Shown here piece after piece: positions 1 to 6,314 of a DNA stretch of 64,000 nt. The position numbers and the translations under genes are program-made. Below the pieces are notes generated by a model. It had not been told where the DNA came from. It worked only from the letters and a program-made list of their open reading frames with translations, and made no database searches. Source of the stretch: Balneolaceae bacterium (GTDB lineage: Bacteria; Bacteroidota; Rhodothermia; Balneolales; Balneolaceae); the NCBI GenBank assembly GCA_017795005.1, contig CP051242.1, positions 1,946,976 to 2,010,975 of the forward strand, in the 5' to 3' direction. Numbering within the stretch: the stretch's first letter is position 1; every line of letters starts with the position of its first letter.

Positions 1-183
1 CTTTTGATTATCAAAGTGATGAGTAACCTTCCCACCAATTTTGGATTCCACGTCACCTCCCGAAAGCCACTTGCCTTTATGTTCAGATTCTGTTAAACAA
101 GCCCATACTGTTTCAATAGGACCGGGAAGTATACGTTCTAGGGTAAGAGTGTCATCATCAATGAACCGTGCGTAATCATTCAT
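1..183 (-). CDS. SRPBCC/AHSA1-domain protein, C-terminus cut by window edge
   Basis: An ATG at 183 opens a frame that runs off the left edge after 61 codons without a stop. The translation shows an N-terminal strand followed by a helix with the pattern ERILPGPIETVW...TESEHKGKWL, the start of an AHSA1-like (START/Bet v 1 fold) domain that forms a hydrophobic ligand cavity. It is the last visible member of a run of three such genes, lying only 5 bp after the stop of its neighbour, so it is probably co-transcribed with the ArsR regulator. The ligand is unknown. The family is clear; the function is not. Confidence 0.75.
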   Translation of the reverse strand, partial: MNDYARFIDDDTLTLERILPGPIETVWACLTESEHKGKWLSGGDVESKIGGKVTHHFDNQK

Positions 184-188
184 AAATC

Positions 189-659
189 TTAGGAATTTAA
201 TTCAGTAAGGTATTTTTTGAGGCGGTTAAGGGTTTGTTTCTGTCCTTCAAGAGCTCCGTATTCATTGATAACATGATCAAGGAAATCTTTATCCCGGAAG
301 GTCATTTTCATTTCAAATTTTGTTTTTCCATCTGATTCTGTGAAGTCAAGTTCTACAAAGAACGCATCTTCCTCAGAACTAGGGTCACCCATTTGAATGT
401 ACTCAATACGCTTAGGTTTAACTATTTTCGTAAACCGAATCAGATTAGGATAGTCTCTTCCATCAGGGCCGTGCATAGTAAATTCCCATTCACCTCCGGG
501 TACCGAGCTGAATCGTTTGGTTGTGATGGTAAACCCATCCGGTCCAAACCAATTCGCAAGATGTTCTGATTTTGTCCATGTCTCAAACACTAGAGCGGGA
601 GGAGCATTGAAAACCCTACTGGTATATAGTTCTTTATCATTCCGTATTGTTTCATCCAT
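189..659 (-). CDS. SRPBCC/AHSA1-domain protein
   Basis: This 156-residue protein is a complete AHSA1-like START-fold domain: an N-terminal strand with SRVFNAPPALVFETWT, the WFGPDGF turn near residue 38, a long central beta-sheet region and a C-terminal helix ending in LNRLKKYL. The family binds small hydrophobic ligands or acts as a co-chaperone-like domain; many bacterial members have no assigned ligand. It sits between two paralogues, with 11 bp to the upstream gene and 5 bp to the next, downstream of an ArsR regulator. ArsR-SRPBCC pairs are common in bacteria. No catalytic residue can be named. Confidence 0.85.
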   Translation of the reverse strand: MDETIRNDKELYTSRVFNAPPALVFETWTKSEHLANWFGPDGFTITTKRFSSVPGGEWEFTMHGPDGRDYPNLIRFTKIVKPKRIEYIQMGDPSSEEDAFFVELDFTESDGKTKFEMKMTFRDKDFLDHVINEYGALEGQKQTLNRLKKYLTELNS

Positions 660-670
660 AACCGTATAAG

Positions 671-1168
671 TTAAGATTGAATTTTAGCAAGGTGTTTGTC
701 GAGGCAATCAAAGCTGGAATTCCATCCGCTTTCCACACCAAGTTTTTCATGAAGTTCTTTATCACGCTGAGTAGCATGACTCATAATTAATGTAAGTCTG
801 GTTTTCCCGTTGATATCTTCAAAATTCAAAGTGAGCTTACTTATTTTTGGAAGTTCAATATTATTCTGTTCTGCCATTTCTTTGTATTCATCCCCAAAAT
901 CATCGGTAGAAACAATCTTTTTATTGGCTATAACTTCCAGAAATACTCCATTAACCGGGTACTCAGTTCCATCCGGTCCAGTCATTACAAGTTTAGACTT
1001 TCCACCTACTCTTAAATCATATTCTTCAACCCGAGTAGTAAAACCTTCAGGTCCCCACCATTGTTCAATATGTTCGGGTTCAGTCCATGCTTTATAAAAG
1101 AGTTCTACCGGAGCATCAAATACTCTGGTTAAGATTATAGCGTGTTGATCTGTGTTAGTATTAGTCAT
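671..1168 (-). CDS. SRPBCC/AHSA1-domain protein
   Basis: I place the start at the ATG at 1168 (sequence MTNTNTDQHAII), giving 165 residues. A longer frame to 1252 exists, but its first 28 residues only read through the 3' end of the arsR-like gene in another frame. From 1168 the overlap with arsR is 8 bp, typical of translational coupling. The protein carries the AHSA1 signatures VFDAPVELFYKAWT and QWWGPEGF and ends in the long C-terminal helix. It resembles the 189-659 product, suggesting local gene duplication. Its ligand is unknown. Confidence 0.85.
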   Translation of the reverse strand: MTNTNTDQHAIILTRVFDAPVELFYKAWTEPEHIEQWWGPEGFTTRVEEYDLRVGGKSKLVMTGPDGTEYPVNGVFLEVIANKKIVSTDDFGDEYKEMAEQNNIELPKISKLTLNFEDINGKTRLTLIMSHATQRDKELHEKLGVESGWNSSFDCLDKHLAKIQS

Positions 1169-1493
1169 TGCTTTTATTTTTTGTTTGAATTTTATCCAGG
1201 TAGCTCTCAAGTCGATCAAGTCTTGCATTCCAAAGTTTCCGATTCTTTTCAACCCAATCAGAAACAGGTTCTAATTCCTGAGGTTTAAGTTCGCAAATGC
1301 GTTCTCTGCCTTCCTGCTGGATGTCAATCAGATTACATTCTTCCAGAATCTTGATATGTTTGGAAATGGCAGGGCGTGAAATATCAAACTGATCTGCTAT
1401 TGTATTCAGATTCATAGAATCACCTGAAGCGAGTAAAGTGATAATATCTCTGCGGGTTGGATCAGCAATGGCTTGAAAAACATCTCGTCTCAT
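1161..1493 (-). CDS. ArsR-family winged-helix repressor
   Basis: The 110-residue protein begins MRRDVFQAIADPTRRDI, the standard opening of the ArsR/SmtB family. It has a recognition helix in ISRPAISKHIKIL (residues about 38-50) and a wing with QEGRERICEL. No metal-binding cysteine pair is visible, so it belongs to the group that regulates an adjacent SRPBCC gene rather than to the metal sensors. It is the first gene of a unit with three SRPBCC proteins and overlaps the next gene by 8 bp. Two identical palindromes in its promoter (1509-1550) are the likely binding sites, which suggests autorepression. Confidence 0.93.
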   Translation of the reverse strand: MRRDVFQAIADPTRRDIITLLASGDSMNLNTIADQFDISRPAISKHIKILEECNLIDIQQEGRERICELKPQELEPVSDWVEKNRKLWNARLDRLESYLDKIQTKNKSND

Positions 1494-1508
1494 AAAAGTG
1501 AAAATTAT

Positions 1509-1555
1509 GTAACTGTTTGGTTACAAATATATATGTAACCATTTTGTTACGCAAA
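1509..1555 (-). promoter_or_regulatory. arsR promoter with two tandem ArsR operators
   Basis: Reading leftward, a Bacteroidota-type promoter is visible: TTTG at 1555-1552, a 20-bp spacer, then TATATTTG at 1531-1524, which fits TAnnTTTG exactly. Two perfect palindromes GTAAC-N6-GTTAC lie at 1509-1524 and 1535-1550, 26 bp centre to centre. One lies in the spacer and the other overlaps the end of the -7 element. This layout suits repression by the ArsR dimer encoded just downstream (start at 1493). The motif is seen directly; the protein that binds it is inferred. Confidence 0.75.
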
Positions 1556-1627
1556 TTTAAATTCAATTTTTTTCAAAAGCTGACATTTACTTGTGATTTG
1601 AGAGTGGTTATTTGATATTTTCCATCA

Positions 1628-2686
1628 ATGGCAGCGAAGAAGCAAAACAGTTCAGACATATTTCATCAGGTTAAGCAGGAAATTGGTTCGGGCAATCTCA
1701 AACCAGTATACTATTTATATGGGGATGAAGAGTTTTATCTGGATCAACTGTTGGATTCATTTTCAAATCTACTTCCTACAAACGAAAAAGATTTTAACTT
1801 CGACTTGCTCTATGGTCAGGATGTAACTCCTGCTCAGGTTCTTGGCATAGCCCGAAGTTTCCCTATGATGGCAGAGAGAAGGGTGTTGATTGTCCGGAAT
1901 TTTCTTCAGACAGGAAAAGGGGCAGCCGGAGAAGGAGAGATGAATGATTTTATCTCTTATTTCGAAAACCCAAATCCATCTTGTCTGGTTGTGCTGTTTG
2001 ATAATGGCAAGCCTGCAGGCAATACAAAAATCGGAAAGGCCATTTCAAAAAATGCGAATGTAGGTTTTCATCAATTTGAAAGTATGCCGGATTACCTTAT
2101 TCCAGAATGGGTAATTAATTGGGTTCAATCGCATCATAAAAAGAATATAAATCCCGGAGCGGCTCAACTTTTGGCTCAGTTTGTAGGTAATAATTTACAG
2201 TTATTGTCTACCGAAATAGACAAAGTGTGCACTTTTGTGGACACTTCTGATACCGTCTCAGAAGCCGAAGTAAAAAAAATAATCGGCTCTTATCGCGAAT
2301 ATACGGCGATTGAGCTCAAAGAAGCCGTAATTAAGAGAGATTTAGACAAAGCACTGTATATCTCGGAACAGATGTTGCAACACAGTAAGACAGACACGGG
2401 GGAATTAATTCGACTCGTGGGGTTCTTTTACAGTGTGTTTGTGAATATCTGGCAGATAAGAAGACTAGCCGACCGAGGTAATGCTAAACAAGCGGTTCAG
2501 GCTGGGCTGGGAATTAGTAACTCCTGGTACTTCAATAAGCTTTGGGACGATGCTTCCAATTTCAGATACAGCGATATGCCGAGAGTGTTTGAAGCACTTC
2601 TGGACGCTGATAAATCCATAAAAGGATTCTCCACACTAGACTCCACTTCGATTTTATTCCTCCTTGTTAAGCGAATGATTGGCTAG
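1628..2686 (+). CDS. holA: DNA polymerase III subunit delta
   Basis: This 352-residue protein matches HolA, the clamp-loader subunit that opens the beta sliding clamp. The N-terminal region contains PVYYLYGDEEFYLDQLLD, the usual delta start with a degenerate AAA+ nucleotide-binding core. The middle has a NNLQLLSTEIDKVC helix, and the C-terminal collar domain includes RLVGFFYSVFVNIWQIRRL and ends in LLVKRMIG. Length and domain order are normal. It stands alone on the plus strand, divergent from arsR, and is followed 51 bp later by a sigma-factor gene. It acts in the cytoplasm at the replisome. Confidence 0.93.
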   Translation: MAAKKQNSSDIFHQVKQEIGSGNLKPVYYLYGDEEFYLDQLLDSFSNLLPTNEKDFNFDLLYGQDVTPAQVLGIARSFPMMAERRVLIVRNFLQTGKGAAGEGEMNDFISYFENPNPSCLVVLFDNGKPAGNTKIGKAISKNANVGFHQFESMPDYLIPEWVINWVQSHHKKNINPGAAQLLAQFVGNNLQLLSTEIDKVCTFVDTSDTVSEAEVKKIIGSYREYTAIELKEAVIKRDLDKALYISEQMLQHSKTDTGELIRLVGFFYSVFVNIWQIRRLADRGNAKQAVQAGLGISNSWYFNKLWDDASNFRYSDMPRVFEALLDADKSIKGFSTLDSTSILFLLVKRMIG

Positions 2687-2737
2687 GCCAGTCTCGCAAT
2701 TAACAAGAATTGCAATAAAATTTAGTGGAGAACAACA

Positions 2738-3349
2738 ATGGAAGCATTTAAATATGCACAGGTAGCAAATTACAGTGATGAAGATTTAATGGAATATTTT
2801 CAGCAGGGAAAGGAACCTGCATTTAATGAGCTGGTAAAACGTTATACCGACCGCCTCCATAATTTTTTATTCAGATACACCCATAATCACCAGGACTGTG
2901 AAGATCTTGTTCAAGAAACTTTTCTCAGAGTGCATAAGAGTAAACAGTCTTATGAAAGAATTGCCAAGTTCAGTACCTGGATGTATACCATCGCACTAAA
3001 CTTAGCTAAGAGCTTATATAAAAAGAAAAAGCGTATGCAGAAGGTTTCCATTCATAAAGATGAAACGGATCCGAATGATTTTGAAATGAATATCGAAAGT
3101 CCAACTATCCTTCAGGACGAAGAATTGCACCAAAAATTAAGTCTTGAGAAGCTTGAAAAGGCATTAATGCAATTAGCTCCTGAATTCAGAGAAGTAGTTG
3201 TATACCGTGATTTGCAGGAATTAAGCTATGATGAAATAGCTGAAATTACCGGAGTAGCAATGGGTACTGTAAAGTCCAGAATTAACCGTGGACGTGCACA
3301 GGTTCAGGCTATGATAGAAAGCTACGTGGATATCGGAACTGAATTTTAA
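2738..3349 (+). CDS. ECF-type RNA polymerase sigma-70 factor
   Basis: The 203-residue protein has sigma region 2 (about residues 25-95: FNELVKRYTDRLHNFLFR, DCEDLVQETFLRVHK, FSTWMYTIALNLAKS) and region 4 (about 145-195: LAPEFREVVVYRDLQELS, YDEIAEITGVAMGTVKSRI). These bind the -10 and -35 promoter regions. There is no region 1 or 3, so it is an extracytoplasmic-function sigma factor. The next gene (3414-3659) is a small acidic protein that could be its partner or anti-sigma factor, but it has no zinc-finger motif or membrane segment. A strong hairpin separates the two genes. Confidence 0.93.
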   Translation: MEAFKYAQVANYSDEDLMEYFQQGKEPAFNELVKRYTDRLHNFLFRYTHNHQDCEDLVQETFLRVHKSKQSYERIAKFSTWMYTIALNLAKSLYKKKKRMQKVSIHKDETDPNDFEMNIESPTILQDEELHQKLSLEKLEKALMQLAPEFREVVVYRDLQELSYDEIAEITGVAMGTVKSRINRGRAQVQAMIESYVDIGTEF

Positions 3350-3379
3350 AATCTCGGAACAAAAAACTGTTAATGTTAT

Positions 3380-3413
3380 AAAAGGTAATGAACGTTGACT
3401 AGCATTACCTTTT
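3380..3413 (+). terminator. Perfect hairpin between sigma factor and small gene; terminator or attenuator
   Basis: An 11-bp perfect stem, AAAAGGTAATG (3380-3390) with CATTACCTTTT (3403-3413), encloses a 12-nt loop. The run of T is short, and the stem ends exactly on the base before the ATG of the next gene. It could end sigma-factor transcription partly, or it could hide the ribosome-loading region of the 3414 gene. Confidence 0.5.
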
Positions 3414-3659
3414 ATGAAAAATTTTACTGACAAAGAATACCATCCGGTAATCGAGGATTATATTACTGATTATGTTGATGATACCCTGGAAACTGGCGAG
3501 AGAGACGCCTTCGAGGAGGTGCTTGTTCATGATGATGATCTCCGTGAACTTGCATACTCTGCGAAGGAGGGTAAAAGACTTATTCAGCAACTTGGTTTTG
3601 TGAAAGCGGATGAGACATTTAAGAAAAATATGCTTTCACGCTTAAAAGAGCTGAGTTAA
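3414..3659 (+). CDS. Small acidic protein downstream of the ECF sigma gene
   Basis: This 81-residue cytoplasmic protein is rich in Asp and Glu (HPVIEDYITDYVDDTLETGE) with a helical C-terminal half ending in MLSRLKELS. It has no signal peptide, membrane segment or Cys/His zinc site. The position directly after an ECF sigma gene, and the pattern YVDDTLETGERDAFEEVLVHDDDL, resemble the N-terminal part of anti-sigma factors, which often read (D/E)YLDG.L...E...E..L..D..L. I infer a soluble anti-sigma-like partner. It could equally be an unrelated small protein. Its stop overlaps the convergent gene at 3656 by 4 bp. Confidence 0.6.
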   Translation: MKNFTDKEYHPVIEDYITDYVDDTLETGERDAFEEVLVHDDDLRELAYSAKEGKRLIQQLGFVKADETFKKNMLSRLKELS

Positions 3660-4984
3660 TCTTCCATAAGTTCTTTAAAGACGTTTAAATGTTTTTCGGT
3701 TAGCTTTAAAATTGCTTCTCCGGCAGAAAGTATATTACTGATGTACTGATCTTCTATATTTTCTTTGTTAAACTCCATACCCCAAATGTTGGAGTCGGAG
3801 ATAATCTCACCTTCATGATTCCCAGATTTTACCTTAGAGCCAAATAATTTAAGAAAAGACGCTTCTTTAAATATTGCACAAGTAAGGTGTTCTCCCTGTA
3901 AGCTTAATGGATCCAGGCCAAAACCTAAATAAAAGAGTTTTAATCCTCCTTCATTCATCTCTTCAAAGTATTTCTTAAAAATAGGATTAGATTCGTATTC
4001 ATATCGCTGATTTTCGGTGCCAGTGATCTCTTCAATTCCTTCAATTTCCTCAGCATATTCTCTCAAGATATTATATAAGATATTTGTATCAGCAGTAAAA
4101 TTGTTTCCCTCATTGATAGGTTGAAATTCACCTGCAGGTACCACATGTCTGGTACTATCTGCATAGCCTTGATCGGCAGAACGGACATGCATTAGAAACC
4201 TGAAATCACCTTCTTTAGTTTGAATAAGAGTTAGCGTGCTAACGCCTCCAAGTAATACTGTTTTTGAAAAATTTCCTTCTTTTTTTAATGCATTTAATAT
4301 TTCGACTCTGAATTTTTGTGAGGATTTTGATGGAAGTTTAACGAGGTTAGTAGGTAAACCTGAAGAATGTAATTTATTAGCTGTTTTTATTGAATCAGTA
4401 AATTCTAGCTCAGCAGTTTTTCCATAATCAATTTTGTTGAAGTATGAATTCGGTTCTTTTGAAATGCTCAACGTAACGGATTTATTACCAATATCAACTC
4501 CCATCAGTCTGTAATGCCTGTTATTAAAAAAGACTGGTGGATTTATCAGCTCTTCTATTACCGAATGATATTCTGTAAAACGCTTTGTCTCTGTATGATA
4601 GGGAAGTATATCTGTTCTTGGCTGAATTATGGGGATTATTTCATCTACTAATTCTGATTTGACATACTCAATGGGAATTGGATGTTCCGGAATCCAATCC
4701 TTTCTTACGAGTAAAGGTATTTCTTCCTTGTTTTGTTCAAATGAATCATCTTTAAGAATTAAGTGATTGAACTCAAACGCTTTTTGCGATATTAACTTTC
4801 TTCGTTTGCTAATCCATTTTTTATTGAGATCGATGAAATCTTTTTGTGAGTCTGTTACATCCGAACTTTTTATTCCTTTTTTCTTAAATACTGTCACAAG
4901 CCAAATAATAAAAGTAGCCAATACGGTTCCGATTATTGTAGTAAGAAGAGGAGAGTTCTCTATAACTTCGATGAAATCTTGCAT
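3656..4984 (-). CDS. Membrane-anchored protein with a Nudix-like motif
   Basis: I cannot name this 442-residue protein. One transmembrane helix (residues about 13-33) is followed by a basic stretch, so the rest is probably cytoplasmic. Near residues 284-316 the sequence VPAGEFQP followed by REYAEEIEG resembles a Nudix box (G-x5-E-x7-REUxEExGU) with G285 and the REYAEE core at 308-313. The spacing is about 14 residues longer than canonical, and one extra residue precedes the final Gly. Its ATG overlaps the stop of the upstream membrane-protein gene by 1 bp. It is the third gene of the SatD-like operon. A role in hydrolysing or sensing a nucleotide signal is inference. Confidence 0.55.
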   Translation of the reverse strand: MQDFIEVIENSPLLTTIIGTVLATFIIWLVTVFKKKGIKSSDVTDSQKDFIDLNKKWISKRRKLISQKAFEFNHLILKDDSFEQNKEEIPLLVRKDWIPEHPIPIEYVKSELVDEIIPIIQPRTDILPYHTETKRFTEYHSVIEELINPPVFFNNRHYRLMGVDIGNKSVTLSISKEPNSYFNKIDYGKTAELEFTDSIKTANKLHSSGLPTNLVKLPSKSSQKFRVEILNALKKEGNFSKTVLLGGVSTLTLIQTKEGDFRFLMHVRSADQGYADSTRHVVPAGEFQPINEGNNFTADTNILYNILREYAEEIEGIEEITGTENQRYEYESNPIFKKYFEEMNEGGLKLFYLGFGLDPLSLQGEHLTCAIFKEASFLKLFGSKVKSGNHEGEIISDSNIWGMEFNKENIEDQYISNILSAGEAILKLTEKHLNVFKELMED

Positions 4985-5319
4985 TATATACCTTTTATAG
5001 TTGCTACATATCCTATGGCCGCCAGAATAGAAATAAGGTTACCTATCAGGAAGTAATCATTACTCACCTTGTTTTCTTCACTCTTGATTCGGGTACCAAT
5101 CTTTAATGCCCCAAATGCGGTAATTACGTGCGGGTAGCCTGCCATTAACCCAACAATTAGAACCAGCCTTTCCAGCATACCTTTTAGCACATCCTTTACA
5201 TTGAGGGCAGGATCATGATCTTCTTTCACACTCTGAATCATCCGGCTATTCAGTACATAAAAAATCACATGCACAACTGACTCCATGAGTACATATAAAA
5301 GAATAAATCTCGGGTCCAT
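4984..5319 (-). CDS. Small three-helix membrane protein in the SatD-like operon
   Basis: The 111-residue protein has three hydrophobic segments: about residues 5-20 (FILLYVLMESVVHVIF), 50-70 (RLVLIVGLMAGYPHVITAF) and 88-109 (YFLIGNLISILAAIGYVA). A charged loop containing KEDHDPALNVKDVLK lies between the first two. No enzyme motif is visible and I do not recognise the family. It overlaps its upstream and downstream neighbours by 1 bp each (TAATG junctions), so the three products are very likely made together in similar amounts. SatD-family genes are often found next to small membrane proteins. A membrane effector or receptor is possible but unproven. Confidence 0.6.
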   Translation of the reverse strand: MDPRFILLYVLMESVVHVIFYVLNSRMIQSVKEDHDPALNVKDVLKGMLERLVLIVGLMAGYPHVITAFGALKIGTRIKSEENKVSNDYFLIGNLISILAAIGYVATIKGI

Positions 5320-5963
5320 TACGATTTTTGGATAAAGGTTAGCACAACTTCTTTTAAAAGAGAATACTCTTTAATCATCAAAGTTTTTCGACGTTTCCAT
5401 ATTTGATCACGGTTTTTCCCATGTATTTCGCCTACTTCACTATTATTTTCATTTTCAATCATGTCGATGATCAGAGCGTAGTCTTCTTTTTTCCAGTTCA
5501 TGATAAGACTGTCGGTTACTTCCAACAAACGATTTAGTTGATCAGAACCCGTCTCGTCTTTCAGACTTATTTTAAAACGCTTTCGGTCTCTTTTTTTGAT
5601 GTTAAGCATCTTACGAGCGGTAGTTAAACCTTCTCCCAGCATCTCATAGGCAATGTCCGGGTTTATTTCTGTATCAATTTCTCCGGTGTGTAACACATAA
5701 TGCAGTTTAAAATCGAGTTCCCGGCGCAAGCACTCTTCTTCAATAAAAAAGATGATAGCAATGCCTGTTTCTACAGAATCCAGGACGGCCTGGAAATCAT
5801 CGCCTAGCGTAATGGTAAGAGGAGAGAGGATATTGTTTCCGAAGGTATCATTCACGCTTTCCACAAGCGACTTAAACTCAGTCGTGAGTTTCCCGGATTC
5901 ATAGCTTGAACTGGAAACCACATCTCCCATTAATATCGGGTATATGTTTGTATTTGAAGACAT
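5319..5963 (-). CDS. SatD-family-like protein
   Basis: I start at ATG 5963 (MSSNTNIYPILMGD); a TTG at 5978 lies inside the -7 promoter element. The 214-residue product resembles the SatD family, named from a Streptococcus acid-tolerance operon. Two conserved spots stand out: MGDVVSSS with D14 and LGDDFQAVL with D55. These two Asp, 41 residues apart, each end a predicted beta-strand, as in the metal-binding pair of class III nucleotidyl cyclases; that comparison is mine. The C-terminus (about 175-200, GEIHGKNRDQIWKRRKTLM) looks like a helix-turn-helix. It heads a three-gene operon and could regulate the palindrome in its own promoter. Confidence 0.65.
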   Translation of the reverse strand: MSSNTNIYPILMGDVVSSSSYESGKLTTEFKSLVESVNDTFGNNILSPLTITLGDDFQAVLDSVETGIAIIFFIEEECLRRELDFKLHYVLHTGEIDTEINPDIAYEMLGEGLTTARKMLNIKKRDRKRFKISLKDETGSDQLNRLLEVTDSLIMNWKKEDYALIIDMIENENNSEVGEIHGKNRDQIWKRRKTLMIKEYSLLKEVVLTFIQKS

Positions 5964-5968
5964 GGTCA

Positions 5969-6007
5969 ATTGTATCAAAAATAATGATACAATGCAATAT
6001 GTTTCAA
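5969..6007 (-). promoter_or_regulatory. SatD-operon promoter covered by a perfect palindrome
   Basis: Reading leftward, TTG at 6007-6005 and TATTTTTG at 5983-5976 are separated by 21 bp, matching the Bacteroidota promoter pattern. A perfect inverted repeat ATTGTATCA-N7-TGATACAAT spans 5969-5993 and covers the -7 element fully. A start about 7 bp downstream would leave a leader of only a few bases before ATG 5963. The palindrome is very likely an operator. The helix-turn-helix of the SatD-like protein is one candidate ligand. Confidence 0.7.
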
Positions 6008-6100
6008 TAATAATGAATCAATTAACATTGTTTCAGTTACTTTGACATTGCGAAAGACTAAAGATCTTCGCTTGTGTACTTAAACAACTCCCAAGTGAAA

Positions 6101-6281
6101 AGTCCTCCTTTGAAGGAGGTGGCATTTGATCGAATAGATCAAATGACGGAGGATGTGAAGGCGTCCGGAATTGGCAAGGTCTAGTCTTCATTCCGAAGCA
6201 CAGCTTCGGAATGCCTTCCTGAGGCTCTGCCTTATTGGAACCGGAGCTTGCTACAATACATCACGCAGCAGAGCTACGTGA
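6101..6281. repeat. Cluster of intergenic hairpin repeats
   Basis: The 5964-6314 gap holds the operon promoter and a set of hairpins. CCTCCTT-tg-AAGGAGG lies at 6104-6119 and CATTTGATC-gaata-GATCAAATG at 6123-6145, followed by ACGGAGGATG. CATTCCGAAGC-aca-GCTTCGGAATG lies at 6189-6213, and an imperfect stem with TCACG/CGTGA ends at 6261-6281. The first two form a module with the same layout as the elements at 45428-45569. No gene is visible here. The hairpins probably are dispersed non-coding repeats. Confidence 0.75.
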
Positions 6282-6314
6282 CGAGAGGAAACTTTAAGGA
6301 TTGTTTCAAATTTC

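Noticed and set aside
1169-1252. Extended N-terminus of the SRPBCC protein (start at 1252)
   Set aside because: These 28 residues lie inside the arsR gene in another frame and show no AHSA1 homology. The ATG at 1168 gives a normal domain.
6101-6281. CRISPR-like array from regular hairpins
   Set aside because: The stems differ in sequence and spacing; there are no repeated units with spacers and no cas genes.
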